DNA from: Paenibacillus sp. UNC499MF
GTDB taxonomy: Bacteria; Bacillota; Bacilli; Paenibacillales; NBRC-103111
Length of the DNA: 64,000 bases
NCBI RefSeq assembly: GCF_900107975.1
Contig: NZ_FNVF01000001.1
Location: forward strand, 666,323 to 730,322
Direction: 5' to 3'
In this document: one piece after another, positions 1 through 8,963 of the stretch
Numbering within the stretch: the first letter of the stretch is position 1
Layout of the letters: every line of letters begins with the position of its first letter
Program-made: the position numbers and the translations under genes
The notes under the pieces: model-generated
The model's input: only the letters and a program-made list of their open reading frames with translations
What the model was told of the DNA's origin: nothing
Databases searched by the model: none

Positions 1-670
1 CAAGCTGTTCGATCTCATCGAGAAACAGACCGATCCGACCATCGCTCCTTATGCCAAGGAGGGAGAGGTAACGATCCGTCTGGCGACGAAGGCGCACACG
101 GAAGAAGAAGCTCTCCGCAAGATGGAACAGGTCGAGCGGGAAATCCGCAGCCGCGTAGGGGAGCATTTGTATGCGGAAGAGGACATCCCGATCGAGGAAG
201 CGGTGCTCGCCATACTTCAATCAAGGAATCAGACGCTGACGACGGCCGAGAGCTGTTCCGGCGGACTCCTGAGTGATTTGATCACGTCTATCCCGGGGCG
301 TTCCTCCGTGTTTCTGGGCGGAGTCGTCTCGTACTCCAACGAAATGAAGCACAGTATGCTCGGCGTTCCCGTAGAAATGCTCGAAGGCGAGGATGCTCCC
401 GGAGCGGTCAGCGCCGAAACGGCCGAAGCGATGGTGCGGGGCCTGCTGGAGCGCACGAATGCGGATTATGCCGTATCCGTAACGGGAGTTGCCGGTCCGA
501 CTACCTCGGAAGGCAAACCGATCGGGCTGGTCTATGTCGGAGTCGGCTGCAGGGACGGAGATATTCACGTTCAGAAGCTCCAGCTTCCCGGACTGCGGGA
601 GACGATCAAGATGCGCGCGGCCAAAACGGCGCTGCACCAGCTTTGGAAACTTGTAAAGGCGGACGGCTAA
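1..670 (+). CDS. cinA: CinA family protein, C-terminal part (5' end outside window)
   Basis: The frame is open from base 2, so the gene begins before the window. The first visible residues include TDPTIAPYAKEGEVTIRL, typical of the region that links the N-terminal MoCF-like domain of CinA to its C-terminal amidohydrolase domain. The C-terminal domain follows, with the TAESCSGGLLSDLITSIPG segment and a later SVTGVAGP segment, both characteristic of the CinA/PncC nicotinamide mononucleotide deamidase domain. In Gram-positive bacteria cinA lies just before recA, often in one late-competence transcription unit, and that order is kept here. A terminator and separate promoters lie between the two genes, so recA need not depend on cinA transcription. 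Confidence 0.95.
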   Translation, partial: KLFDLIEKQTDPTIAPYAKEGEVTIRLATKAHTEEEALRKMEQVEREIRSRVGEHLYAEEDIPIEEAVLAILQSRNQTLTTAESCSGGLLSDLITSIPGRSSVFLGGVVSYSNEMKHSMLGVPVEMLEGEDAPGAVSAETAEAMVRGLLERTNADYAVSVTGVAGPTTSEGKPIGLVYVGVGCRDGDIHVQKLQLPGLRETIKMRAAKTALHQLWKLVKADG

Positions 671-683
671 CCGGCGTTTTTTG

Positions 684-712
684 TTGAAAAACCGCAGCTT
701 TTAAGGTATAAT
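684..712 (+). promoter_or_regulatory. sigma-A promoter between cinA and recA
   Basis: TTGAAA at 684-689 is followed after 17 bases by a perfect TATAAT at 707-712. Transcription would begin near 719, only about 13 bases before a strong terminator hairpin at 732. It may drive a very short RNA, or feed recA by readthrough. Confidence 0.6.
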
Positions 713-731
713 AAAAGTATGTTAACGGAAG

Positions 732-773
732 AACCGTAGCGAAGAATTTGTCTTTGCTGCGGTTTTTATTTTT
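732..773 (+). terminator. strong intrinsic terminator upstream of recA
   Basis: Arms 732-745 and 751-764 pair over 14 positions (with G-T wobbles) around a 5-base loop, followed by a run of T broken by one A. It would end cinA transcripts and any transcript begun at the 684-712 promoter. Confidence 0.85.
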
Positions 774-874
774 TGCCGCGCAAGGACCGAAAGGAGCGCC
801 GTTTCCTTTAGATTAGGAAAGCTTTCTGCCGTAATTGCTTACCGGATGAGGATAAAGAGCCGTCACAAAAAAAA

Positions 875-888
875 CGAATGTATGTTCG
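875..888 (+). promoter_or_regulatory. LexA (SOS) box of recA
   Basis: CGAAT-GTAT-GTTCG matches the Bacillus SOS consensus CGAAC-N4-GTTCG with one mismatch. It lies 9 bases upstream of the recA -35 box, the expected place for LexA repression of recA. Confidence 0.85.
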
Positions 889-897
889 AAAAAACAC

Positions 898-926
898 TTG
901 GCAACGGGTGAAAAAGAAGGTATGAT
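898..926 (+). promoter_or_regulatory. recA promoter
   Basis: TTGGCA at 898-903 and TATGAT at 921-926 are separated by 17 bases, giving a good sigma-A promoter about 25 bases before the recA start, directly behind the LexA box. Confidence 0.8.
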
Positions 927-957
927 ATACCTATAACAGTTAAAGGAAGTGAGTGTA

Positions 958-2019
958 TTGTCAGATCGTCGTGCCGCATTAGAAATGGCATTGCGCCAAA
1001 TTGAGAAGCAGTTTGGCAAGGGTTCGATCATGAAACTCGGAGAATCAACACACATGCAGGTGGAGACCATCCCCAGTGGTTCCCTTGCTTTGGATATAGC
1101 ACTTGGAACCGGAGGCTTTCCTCGCGGTAGAATTGTCGAAATCTATGGACCGGAATCTTCCGGTAAAACAACGGTCGCTCTTCACGCGATCGCGGAAGTG
1201 CAAAAGTCCGGCGGACAAGCCGCTTTTATCGATGCGGAACATGCTCTTGATCCGCTTTATGCGAGCAAGCTCGGAATCAACATTGACGAATTGCTGCTTT
1301 CCCAGCCGGACACAGGCGAGCAAGCGCTTGAAATCGCGGAAGCCCTCGTACGCAGTGGCGCGGTTGATATCATCGTTATCGACTCCGTTGCCGCTCTCGT
1401 TCCGAAGGCGGAAATCGAAGGCGAGATGGGGGATTCCCACGTCGGTCTGCAGGCCCGTCTGATGTCGCAGGCGCTGCGTAAACTTTCCGGTGCCATCAAC
1501 AAATCGAAGGTTATTGCCATCTTTATTAACCAATTGCGTGAGAAAGTCGGCGTTATGTTCGGTAACCCTGAAACGACACCGGGAGGCCGTGCTTTGAAAT
1601 TCTATTCGACCGTCCGTTTGGATGTTCGCCGTGTTGAAACGATCAAGCAGGGCAACGATATGGTCGGTAACCGTACCCGTGTCAAGGTCGTGAAAAACAA
1701 AGTTGCGCCTCCGTTCAAACAGGCCGATGTTGACATTATGTACGGCGAAGGCATCTCCCGTGAAGGCAGCATCATCGATATCGGAACGGAACTGGATATC
1801 GTGAACAAGAGCGGCGCCTGGTATTCCTATAACGGCGATCGTCTCGGCCAGGGACGCGAGAACTCCAAGCAATTCCTCAAGGAAAACAAGGAAATTGCCG
1901 ATATCATTGAGCAAAAAATCCGGGAAGCGAGCAATCTCACGAATGTGGTTCCTCCGGCAGGCGTAGATGTAGACGATCCGGACGAAGAATTGGCACTCTT
2001 TACGGAAGAAGAAGAATAA
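958..2019 (+). CDS. recA: Recombinase RecA
   Basis: RecA is the DNA strand-exchange ATPase and LexA co-protease that drives homologous recombination and the SOS response. The 353-residue product has the Walker A motif GPESSGKT at residues 64-71 and the family segments [35 protein letters not shown] and [13 protein letters not shown]. The C-terminus is acidic, as usual. A TTG start at 958 is preferred: it gives the common N-terminus [11 protein letters not shown] and sits 4-8 bases after AAGGAAGTGAG. A GTG at 949 in the same frame would sit on top of that ribosome binding site. The gene has its own promoter and SOS box, so damage-induced expression is expected. recX follows, as in many bacteria. 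Confidence 0.98.
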   Translation: MSDRRAALEMALRQIEKQFGKGSIMKLGESTHMQVETIPSGSLALDIALGTGGFPRGRIVEIYGPESSGKTTVALHAIAEVQKSGGQAAFIDAEHALDPLYASKLGINIDELLLSQPDTGEQALEIAEALVRSGAVDIIVIDSVAALVPKAEIEGEMGDSHVGLQARLMSQALRKLSGAINKSKVIAIFINQLREKVGVMFGNPETTPGGRALKFYSTVRLDVRRVETIKQGNDMVGNRTRVKVVKNKVAPPFKQADVDIMYGEGISREGSIIDIGTELDIVNKSGAWYSYNGDRLGQGRENSKQFLKENKEIADIIEQKIREASNLTNVVPPAGVDVDDPDEELALFTEEEE

Positions 2020-2024
2020 GAACA

Positions 2025-2066
2025 AGGGCCGCCTCTTACGTACAGCGCAGGATGCGGCCCTGTTTT
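2025..2066 (+). terminator. recA terminator (partial strength)
   Basis: AGGGCCGC (2025-2032) pairs with GCGGCCCT (2054-2061) across a 21-base loop, followed by GTTTTA. The short T run suggests incomplete termination and some readthrough into recX. Confidence 0.55.
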
Positions 2067-2128
2067 AGCTCCCTGGGGAGCTTTTCTTTGTTTTTGGACT
2101 CATAGGATGCCGAAGGGGGAAAGAACGC

Positions 2129-2788
2129 ATGAAAGACGAAACAGAAGCTTCCGTGATAACGGGAATAGAAAGACAGAAGCGCAACAAAAAACGATATAAT
2201 GTTTATGTCGACGAAGAATATACCTGTTCCGTGCATGAAGATATCCTGATCAAGAACCGTCTGCTCAAAGGAGAGCAGATTGATGCTCAGCGCTTGAAAC
2301 AAGCGCTTGAGGAAGACGAGAGGCATGAAGCTTATTTGAAAGCGATCCGCTTCGTGGCGGTCCGGCCCCGGTCTGTCCAGGAAGTAAAAATGAAGCTAAA
2401 GGACTTAGGCTACGAAGCCGACCTCATCGACTGGACGGTGGGTCGCTTATTGGAGCAGAAGTACCTCGATGATGCCGATTTCGCGAAGTTATGGACGGAG
2501 CAGCGGATTCAATACCAGCGCAAAGGCAGAAACGCGGTCCGTTATGAGCTGGCCCAGAAAGGCCTCTCTCGCGACGAAATCTCCAACGCGCTGTCTGCGG
2601 TTGATACGGAGGAAGAAATGGAAGGGGCCCTTATTGTGGGCCGCAAGAAATGGAAAACCGTGTCAGGCGAGAGGATGGACCGCAAAAGAAAAACGATGGC
2701 ATTTCTGCTTCGGCGCGGGTATACGTCTTCGCTCGTTAACGATGTGATGCGCCGGCTTTCCGACGAAGAACTCGAAAATGAGGAATAG
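2129..2788 (+). CDS. recX: Regulatory protein RecX
   Basis: RecX binds RecA filaments and modulates recombinase activity. The 219-residue protein is built of helical three-helix repeats typical of the family, with segments VRPRSVQEVKMKLKDLGYE and DDADFAKLWTEQRIQY. The N-terminal ERQKRNKKRYNVYVDEEY resembles other Firmicute RecX proteins, which are longer than the E. coli one. The start ATG follows AAGGGGGAAAG. Its position 109 bases after recA, with only a modest terminator between, supports a shared function and partial co-transcription. Confidence 0.93.
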   Translation: MKDETEASVITGIERQKRNKKRYNVYVDEEYTCSVHEDILIKNRLLKGEQIDAQRLKQALEEDERHEAYLKAIRFVAVRPRSVQEVKMKLKDLGYEADLIDWTVGRLLEQKYLDDADFAKLWTEQRIQYQRKGRNAVRYELAQKGLSRDEISNALSAVDTEEEMEGALIVGRKKWKTVSGERMDRKRKTMAFLLRRGYTSSLVNDVMRRLSDEELENEE

Positions 2789-2834
2789 CTCCTCCGTGAA
2801 AGCGTACTCAGTCACGGTTGACGAAGCCAATAGC

Positions 2835-2864
2835 TTGACAATGTTCTTTGTGAACAGATAAAAT
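2835..2864 (+). promoter_or_regulatory. probable rny promoter
   Basis: A perfect TTGACA at 2835-2840 is followed after 18 bases by TAAAAT at 2859-2864. The rest of the 312-base recX-rny gap holds no convincing gene, so a leader of about 230 bases before rny is implied. Confidence 0.6.
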
Positions 2865-3100
2865 ACAATTGTATATTTTCATAAAAAATCATCAGATTTT
2901 CTATGAGGTAACGGAAGCGATTTCCGCCAAGATTGCTTCCGCTCCATGCTGTTCCGAACAACCCCCGTTGTACGGACAAACAAACCGAACCATTTTCTAG
3001 CACGGAATGTGGTCCATACGGCTTGAACAAACGAATATCGGATTAAAAAAACCGAATCATCCCAAGCTAACACCTTGGAGGAACCAACGAGGAGGTGAAC

Positions 3101-4645
3101 ATGATGAATCCAATTATCTGGGTCCTGATCATTCTCGTTGTTGGCGTTATTTGCTTAGGGATTGGTTATTTTATCCGCAAGTCTCTTGCAGAAGCGAAAA
3201 TTTCCAGTGCTGAAACTGCCGCTGCACAAATTGTTGAAAATGCCCGCAAAGAAGCGGAGGCACTGAAAAAAGAAACGGTATTGGAAGCCAAAGATGAAGT
3301 TCATAAGCTCCGGGCCGAAGCTGAAAAAGACATTCGTGAACGTCGAAATGAATCTCAACGACATGAAAGACGATTGTTGCAAAAAGAGGAGTCGCTGGAT
3401 AAAAAATTAGAATCTCTTGAACGCAAAGAAGAGCAAGTCGCCAACAAAGAGAAGAGAATTGAAGAAACGCAGAATCAGATTGATGAGCTCTACCGCAAAC
3501 AGGTATCGGAACTCGAACGTATTTCCGGCATGACCATGGAAGAAGCGAAGACTATCATTCTATCCGGCGTTGAACAGGAAGTTCGTCATGAAACCGCACA
3601 ACTTATTAAAGAAATAGAGCAGCAGGCCAAAGAAGAAGGCGACAAGAAAGCCCGTGAAATCATCACGCTCGCCATTCAGCGCTGCGCTGCCGACCATGTT
3701 GCCGAAACGACGGTATCTGTCGTAAGTCTTCCGAATGAAGAAATGAAGGGCCGGATTATCGGTCGTGAAGGCCGGAATATCCGTGCACTTGAAACCTTGA
3801 CGGGGATCGATCTTATTATCGACGATACTCCCGAAGCCGTTATTTTGTCCGGCTTTGATCCGATCCGCCGGGAAATCGCGCGGACCTCGCTTGAGAAGCT
3901 CGTGGCCGACGGACGTATCCATCCGGCTCGTATCGAAGAGATGGTGGAGAAGTCCCGCAAGGAAGTGGACGAGCGGATCCGCGAGTATGGGGAACAAGCT
4001 ACGTTCGAAGTGGGCGTACACGGTCTCCATCCGGATCTGATCAAAATCCTGGGACGTCTCAAATTCCGTACAAGCTACGGACAGAACGTTCTCAAACACT
4101 CGATGGAAGTTGCTTATCTTTCCGGTTTGATGGCTGGAGAACTCGGCGAAGACGTAACATTGGCGAAACGTGCCGGGCTTCTGCATGACATCGGTAAAGC
4201 GCTTGACCACGAAGTTGAAGGGTCACACGTTGAAATCGGTGTTGAAATCGCCAAAAAGTACAAGGAACATCCTGTCGTTGTGAACAGTATCGCTTCCCAC
4301 CACGGAGACGTGGAAGCGACCTCGGTTATCGCCATGCTCGTCGGAGCGGCGGACGCCTTGTCCGCGGCAAGACCGGGTGCACGCCGGGAAACGCTGGAAA
4401 CTTATATCAAGCGTCTTGAGAAGCTTGAAGGCATTTCGGAATCGTTCGAAGGCGTGGAGAAATCGTACGCCATCCAGGCCGGACGCGAGGTTCGCGTCAT
4501 GGTTCAACCGGAGAAAATCGACGATGCGGAAGCATTCAGACTTGCCCGCGATATTACGAAGAAGATCGAGAACGAGCTTGACTATCCCGGTCATATCAAA
4601 GTTACGGTCATTCGTGAAACCCGTGCGGTTGAATACGCCAAATAA
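3101..4645 (+). CDS. rny: Ribonuclease Y
   Basis: Ribonuclease Y is the membrane-anchored endoribonuclease that starts mRNA decay in Bacillus-type bacteria. The 514-residue product has an N-terminal membrane helix ([20 protein letters not shown]), a long charged coiled coil, a KH RNA-binding domain with [15 protein letters not shown], and an HD catalytic domain with [13 protein letters not shown]. The C-terminus ends in [10 protein letters not shown], as in B. subtilis Rny. The start lies just after GGAGGTGA; ATG 3104 is equally possible, and an upstream GTG at 3095 overlaps the ribosome binding site. The recA-rny-ymdB-spoVS order is conserved in related genomes. Confidence 0.97.
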   Translation: MMNPIIWVLIILVVGVICLGIGYFIRKSLAEAKISSAETAAAQIVENARKEAEALKKETVLEAKDEVHKLRAEAEKDIRERRNESQRHERRLLQKEESLDKKLESLERKEEQVANKEKRIEETQNQIDELYRKQVSELERISGMTMEEAKTIILSGVEQEVRHETAQLIKEIEQQAKEEGDKKAREIITLAIQRCAADHVAETTVSVVSLPNEEMKGRIIGREGRNIRALETLTGIDLIIDDTPEAVILSGFDPIRREIARTSLEKLVADGRIHPARIEEMVEKSRKEVDERIREYGEQATFEVGVHGLHPDLIKILGRLKFRTSYGQNVLKHSMEVAYLSGLMAGELGEDVTLAKRAGLLHDIGKALDHEVEGSHVEIGVEIAKKYKEHPVVVNSIASHHGDVEATSVIAMLVGAADALSAARPGARRETLETYIKRLEKLEGISESFEGVEKSYAIQAGREVRVMVQPEKIDDAEAFRLARDITKKIENELDYPGHIKVTVIRETRAVEYAK

Positions 4646-4661
4646 AAGAAGTATACTTGTG

Positions 4662-4695
4662 AAAAGTGGCTGCGTAAGCCACTTTTCCTTTTTTT
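4662..4695 (+). terminator. rny terminator
   Basis: AAAAGTGGCT (4662-4671) pairs perfectly with AGCCACTTTT (4677-4686) around a 5-base loop, followed by CC and a run of seven T. This separates rny from ymdB. Confidence 0.9.
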
Positions 4696-4728
4696 AGCCG
4701 AAAGAGAAAGAGGCAGGAGTGATGGGTT

Positions 4729-5523
4729 ATTAAGATCGTGTTTATCGGTGATATTGTCGGCTCAGTCGGCCGGAATGCAGTAAAAACAATGGTGCCTAAA
4801 CTGAAATTAAAATATGCCAACGCGGTATTTATCGCGAACGGTGAAAATGCGGCCGCAGGCCGGGGGATTACCTCGCAAATCACGAAGGAGCTCTATCAGC
4901 TCGGGATTCACGGAATCACGCTCGGAAACCACACCTGGGACCAGAAAGAGATTTTTGATTTCATCGACGATGAAGTTCAAATGGTGCGTCCGGCCAATTT
5001 TCCCGAAGGAGCGCCAGGACGGGGCCATACCGTTTTGAAGGTCCGCAATCAGGAGATTCTGCTTATCAATCTGCAGGGACGGACTTTTCTCCCCCCGATC
5101 GACTGCCCGTTCCGTAAGGTAGACGAGATTCTCGAGGCGGCGAAAGGAAAGTACAAGCATATCTTCGTCGATTTCCACGCGGAGACAACGTCGGAGAAAA
5201 TCGCCATGGGCTGGCATCTGGACGGCCGTGTTTCGGCGGTCGTAGGCACGCATACGCATGTCCAGACTAACGATAACCGCATCCTGCCTCAGGGAACGGC
5301 ATACGTGACCGATGTAGGGATGGTAGGTCCCCGCGACGGCGTTCTCGGGATGGAGCGCACAGCCGTTCTGCGTAAGTTTACGACGCAGCTGCCGGTAAGA
5401 TTCGTCGTGGACGAAGGGCAGTGGCATTTCCATGCGACTGTCATCGATCTCGACGATACGTCAGGAAAAGCCGGTAAGATCGAGCTTATCCGGATCAACG
5501 AAGAAGATCTTCTTTTCGAATAA
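4729..5523 (+). CDS. ymdB: TIGR00282 family metallophosphoesterase (YmdB-like), apparent ATT start
   Basis: YmdB-type proteins are metal-dependent phosphodiesterases acting on 2',3'-cyclic nucleotides and influencing biofilm and sporulation decisions in B. subtilis. Metal-binding motifs are clear: FIGDIVG near the N-terminus, NGENAA, GNHTWD and GTHTHVQT. The family protein normally begins M-[KR]-I-hydrophobic-FIGD. Here the equivalent codons are ATT AAG ATC GTG TTT, so the aligned start is ATT at 4729, nine bases after AGGAG (4715-4719). The only conventional start, GTG 4738, lies 18 bases from that site and would delete conserved beta-strand residues. From 4729 the product is 264 residues. 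A single-base sequence error near the start is the main alternative. Confidence 0.9.
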   Translation: MKIVFIGDIVGSVGRNAVKTMVPKLKLKYANAVFIANGENAAAGRGITSQITKELYQLGIHGITLGNHTWDQKEIFDFIDDEVQMVRPANFPEGAPGRGHTVLKVRNQEILLINLQGRTFLPPIDCPFRKVDEILEAAKGKYKHIFVDFHAETTSEKIAMGWHLDGRVSAVVGTHTHVQTNDNRILPQGTAYVTDVGMVGPRDGVLGMERTAVLRKFTTQLPVRFVVDEGQWHFHATVIDLDDTSGKAGKIELIRINEEDLLFE

Positions 5524-5583
5524 AGGCGCGGGCAGCCCGCTTGACGCATCACGATATAACTTGTACCACCGGGAGATATCCGT

Positions 5584-5611
5584 TCAGGAATGTTTGATCA
5601 CCTGTCCGAAT
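5584..5611 (+). promoter_or_regulatory. candidate sigma-H promoter of spoVS
   Basis: AGGA at 5586-5589, then CGAAT at 5607-5611, fit the sigma-H pattern AGGA-xx-T, 14 bases, HGAAT, with the final T of the -35 element replaced by G. spoVS is sigma-H dependent in B. subtilis, which supports the match. Confidence 0.5.
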
Positions 5612-5674
5612 AGGATGGAAAGAGGAAACCTTATCCTTAATCCTTTATCCATCAACCCAAGGAGGTACTTTTCC

Positions 5675-5935
5675 ATGGAAGTATTAAAAGTTTCAGCAAA
5701 ATCCAATCCAAACTCCGTAGCAGGGGCGCTTGCAGGCGTGTTACGGGAGCGCGGGGCTGCAGAGCTTCAAGCCATTGGCGCGGGGGCTCTGAATCAGGCA
5801 ATCAAAGCGGTAGCGATCGCAAGAGGATTTGTGGCGCCCAGTGGAGTCGACTTAATTTGTGTACCCGCCTTTACAGACATCGTCATTGACGGGGAAGACC
5901 GGACGGCGATCAAACTCATTGTAGAACCAAGATGA
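5675..5935 (+). CDS. spoVS: Stage V sporulation protein S
   Basis: SpoVS is a small, extremely conserved protein needed for later sporulation stages and coat assembly; its fold resembles Alba-type nucleic-acid-binding proteins. The 86-residue product begins MEVLKVSAKSNPNSVAGALA and contains ALNQAIKAVAIARGFV and IKLIVEPR at the end, almost unchanged between species. The ATG follows AAGGAGG by eight bases. A longer open frame reaches upstream but has no matching site or conserved residues. A candidate sigma-H promoter precedes it and a strong terminator follows, so it is probably a single-gene unit. Confidence 0.97.
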   Translation: MEVLKVSAKSNPNSVAGALAGVLRERGAAELQAIGAGALNQAIKAVAIARGFVAPSGVDLICVPAFTDIVIDGEDRTAIKLIVEPR

Positions 5936-5972
5936 TGCACGATCGCTCCTCGGGTTGTACATACATGAACGG

Positions 5973-6006
5973 ACCTGTTTACATACTCTGTAGACAGGTT
6001 TTTTTC
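5973..6006 (+). terminator. spoVS terminator
   Basis: ACCTGTTTAC (5973-5982) pairs with GTAGACAGGT (5990-5999), with one G-T wobble, followed by seven T. Confidence 0.9.
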
Positions 6007-6049
6007 GCATCATGCAAGACAGGTTCTACTAAAAAGCCTGGAGGTAACC

Positions 6050-6988
6050 ATGATAATCGACGCTCACTGCGATGCTTTGATGAAAATGTACCGGAATCCG
6101 CTGCTTGATTTCAATGCAAGCGAGCCTTTGTTGGATGTAAACTATCCGCTTATGAAGCAGGGGGGAGTCAAAATCCAGTTTATGGCGGTCTACCTGCCGG
6201 AAGAAATCAAGAATCCGGATGTGGGACACATTCTGGAATATGTGGACATTTTGTACCGAAGAGTGCTCTGCAATGGGGATATCGTCCTGATCCGGAGCCG
6301 CTCGGACCTTCAGCACGTACTGACGACGGGCAAGCGGGGCGTTCTGCTTACTCTGGAAGGCGCGGAAGGACTGAGGGGCAGCCTGGCTCACCTGCGCATT
6401 CTTTACCGGCTGGGGCTAAGAAGCATAGGACCCGCCTGGAACTACGCGAATTGGGCGGTAGACGGGGCCATGGAGACGCGAAACGGGGGCTTTACCCTCC
6501 GGGGGCAGCAGCTGATAAAAGAAAGTAATCAGCTCGGGCTTATGCTAGATACTTCTCATCTATCGGAAAAGGCATTCTGGGAAGCTGCCGACGTATCCGG
6601 CCTTCATCTATTCGCTTCCCATTCCAATGCCAAATCGGCATGCGACCATCCGCGTAATTTGACCGATGGACAAATTCGCCGCCTTATCGAGCGGAGAGGG
6701 ATGATCGGAATTACCTTCGTTCCCTGGTTTGTGAAGAAGACCGGTTCGGTTTTCATTACGGACCTTTTCCGGCATATCGATCATATCTGCTCGCTGGGCG
6801 GAGAAGACTTTATCGGCTTCGGATCGGATTTCGACGGGATAGACAAATATATCCGGGGGCTGGAGAACGCCGGCATGTACGCGAACCTCGCCAACGAGCT
6901 GTACAAGCACTACACGCCCGTACAAGCCCAGAAGTTCCTCTGGCAGAACGGGTATGCATTTCTGGAACGCAGTCTGCCGGTATCCTAG
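6050..6988 (+). CDS. Dipeptidase, peptidase family M19 (renal dipeptidase type)
   Basis: M19 enzymes are zinc-dependent dipeptidases with a TIM-barrel amidohydrolase fold. The 312-residue protein has the N-terminal metal motif DAHCDAL (H-x-D), the GPAWNYANWAVDG segment, DTSHLSE, ASHSNAK and GSDFDGID, all typical of bacterial M19 members. No signal peptide is visible, so the protein should be cytoplasmic. The start ATG follows TGGAGG. It stands between spoVS and korA in the same direction but with its own spacing on both sides. A weak inverted repeat (6987-7000) with a short T run may end its transcript. Physiological substrate is unknown; peptide turnover is the safe reading. Confidence 0.93.
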   Translation: MIIDAHCDALMKMYRNPLLDFNASEPLLDVNYPLMKQGGVKIQFMAVYLPEEIKNPDVGHILEYVDILYRRVLCNGDIVLIRSRSDLQHVLTTGKRGVLLTLEGAEGLRGSLAHLRILYRLGLRSIGPAWNYANWAVDGAMETRNGGFTLRGQQLIKESNQLGLMLDTSHLSEKAFWEAADVSGLHLFASHSNAKSACDHPRNLTDGQIRRLIERRGMIGITFVPWFVKKTGSVFITDLFRHIDHICSLGGEDFIGFGSDFDGIDKYIRGLENAGMYANLANELYKHYTPVQAQKFLWQNGYAFLERSLPVS

Positions 6989-7091
6989 AGAGCGATCTCT
7001 TTTTGATATGGGTATGATCTAAAAAAGCTATCTGTCCCTTTTACGGAAAACCCTTGCAATTTGCGGGGTCTAGGAATAGAATTTGGATAGC

Positions 7092-7119
7092 TTGAAAAAT
7101 TTTTTTTATATCCTACAAT
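7092..7119 (+). promoter_or_regulatory. probable korAB promoter
   Basis: TTGAAA at 7092-7097 and TACAAT at 7114-7119 are 16 bases apart. An 8-base inverted repeat (7025-7032 with 7086-7093) lies immediately upstream and ends inside the -35 box; its role is unclear. Confidence 0.5.
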
Positions 7120-7211
7120 CTATCATACAAGCAACGTTCTAAGCAGGGCTCGTTTTGCAAAATGGTTTGCAAGAGGCGGAGCAGCTCACCATCAAAAGGA
7201 GTGGACGCAAG

Positions 7212-8963
7212 GTGATTAGTCAGTTATCGTGGAAGATCGGGGGACAACAAGGGGAGGGTGTAGAAAGTACGGACCGTATTTTCTCGACGGCGCTTAACCG
7301 TCTCGGATACTATTTGTACGGTTACCGTCACTTCTCTTCGCGCATCAAGGGAGGACATACGAACAATAAGATCCGTATCAGTACGAAACCGATTCGCTCG
7401 ATTTCCGATGATTTGGATATTTTGGTCGCTTTCGACCAGGAAACGATTGATTTGAACTCTCATGAGCTGGGAGTCCACGGCGTAATTGTCGCGGACGCGA
7501 AGTTTAATCCCACCCTGCCGGAAGGCGTTAACGCGCGTCTATTCCCGGTGCCGATCACGGCGATTGCGGAAGAGCTTGGAACTTCCCTGTTTAAAAATAT
7601 GGCGGCTTCCGGCGCTTCCTGGGCGCTTCTGGGGCTGCCTTTAGACGTATTCAACAAAGCGGTCGAGGAGGAGTTCGGACGCAAAGGCGCGGCCGTGGTC
7701 GAGAAGAATATCGAAGCGGTGCGCAAAGGCGCGGAATCCGTGCTGGAGCTCGCCGGCGGTCCGATCGCGGAACTGCAGCTGGAGCCTGCGGACGGCGAGC
7801 AGAAGCTGTTCATGATCGGCAACGACGCCATCGCTCTCGGGGCAGTAGCCGCCGGCTGCCGCTTTATGCCGGCTTATCCGATCACTCCGGCTTCGGAGAT
7901 TATGGAATACTTGACGAAGGTGCTTCCTAAATTCGGCGGAGCCGTTATCCAGACTGAGGACGAGATATCGGCTTGTACGATGGCAATCGGCGCCAGCTAC
8001 GGCGGCGTACGCGCCATGACGGCCTCGGCCGGTCCCGGATTGTCCCTGATGATGGAAGCGATCGGTCTGGCCGGCATGACGGAAACGCCTGTCGTGATCG
8101 TGGATACACAGCGCGGCGGCCCGAGTACGGGACTTCCGACCAAACAGGAACAAAGTGACGTGAACGCCATGATTTACGGCACGCACGGCGAGATCCCCAA
8201 AGTCGTACTCGCGCCTAGCTCGATCGAAGAGTGCTTCTACGATACGATCGAAGCGTTTAACCTTGCGGAAAAATTGCAGCTTCCGGTCATTCTGCTGACA
8301 GACCTCCAGCTTTCGCTGGGCAAGCAGTCTTCCGAGGTGCTGGATTATAATAAAATCGTTATTGAACGCGGCAGCCTTGTCGAGCAGCCGGAGGAAGTCG
8401 AGGACAGCAAGCAGCTGTTCAAGCGTTACGAGTTTACGGAGAACGGCGTCTCGCCGCGTGTGCTGCCGGGCGTGAAGTACGGCCTGCACCACGTGACAGG
8501 CGTTGAGCATGACCAGGAAGGCCGTCCGTCCGAGAGCCCGGTTAACCGGAAGAAAATGATGGATAAGCGCCTGGAGAAGCTCAAGCACGTGAAAGTGACC
8601 AATCCGATTCTCGTCCATGCGCCGCATGAAGAGCCGGATGTCCTGATCATCGGCATGAGCTCGACGGGCGGTACGATTGAGGAAGCAAGAGGCAGACTCG
8701 AGAAGGACGGCCTTGCAACGAACCATGTTCACGTGCGTCTGCTGCATCCTTTCCCTGCCGAAGAGCTGAAGCCTCACCTGGAGAAAGCAAGACATGTAAT
8801 TGTCGTCGAAAATAACGCGACTGCACAGCTGGCGAACCTGATTAAGCTGAATGCAGGCAGTGCCGATAAAATCAAGAACATGCTGAAATACGACGGAACC
8901 CCGTTCCTGCCGTCCGAAATTTATCAAGAATGCAAGGAGCTGACTGTAGCATGGCAACGTTAA
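7212..8963 (+). CDS. korA: 2-oxoacid:acceptor oxidoreductase, fused gamma-alpha subunit
   Basis: This subunit works with KorB to decarboxylate a 2-oxoacid, probably 2-oxoglutarate, to acyl-CoA while reducing ferredoxin. The 583-residue protein joins a gamma domain (IGGQQGEGVESTDRIF, RIKGGHTNNKIRIS) to the alpha domain (MPAYPITPASEIMEYL, ASAGPGLSLMMEAIGLAG), the usual arrangement for the KorA family. The GTG at 7212 is chosen because AAGGAG lies ten bases before it; a longer frame from 7155 adds residues with no family match. The stop overlaps the korB start by 13 bases, so translation is coupled. 2-oxoisovalerate or pyruvate cannot be excluded as substrates from sequence alone. Confidence 0.92.
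   Translation: MISQLSWKIGGQQGEGVESTDRIFSTALNRLGYYLYGYRHFSSRIKGGHTNNKIRISTKPIRSISDDLDILVAFDQETIDLNSHELGVHGVIVADAKFNPTLPEGVNARLFPVPITAIAEELGTSLFKNMAASGASWALLGLPLDVFNKAVEEEFGRKGAAVVEKNIEAVRKGAESVLELAGGPIAELQLEPADGEQKLFMIGNDAIALGAVAAGCRFMPAYPITPASEIMEYLTKVLPKFGGAVIQTEDEISACTMAIGASYGGVRAMTASAGPGLSLMMEAIGLAGMTETPVVIVDTQRGGPSTGLPTKQEQSDVNAMIYGTHGEIPKVVLAPSSIEECFYDTIEAFNLAEKLQLPVILLTDLQLSLGKQSSEVLDYNKIVIERGSLVEQPEEVEDSKQLFKRYEFTENGVSPRVLPGVKYGLHHVTGVEHDQEGRPSESPVNRKKMMDKRLEKLKHVKVTNPILVHAPHEEPDVLIIGMSSTGGTIEEARGRLEKDGLATNHVHVRLLHPFPAEELKPHLEKARHVIVVENNATAQLANLIKLNAGSADKIKNMLKYDGTPFLPSEIYQECKELTVAWQR

Noticed and set aside
1045-2025. Long minus-strand open frame opposite recA
   Set aside because: Shadow of recA codons, no ribosome binding site or family features.
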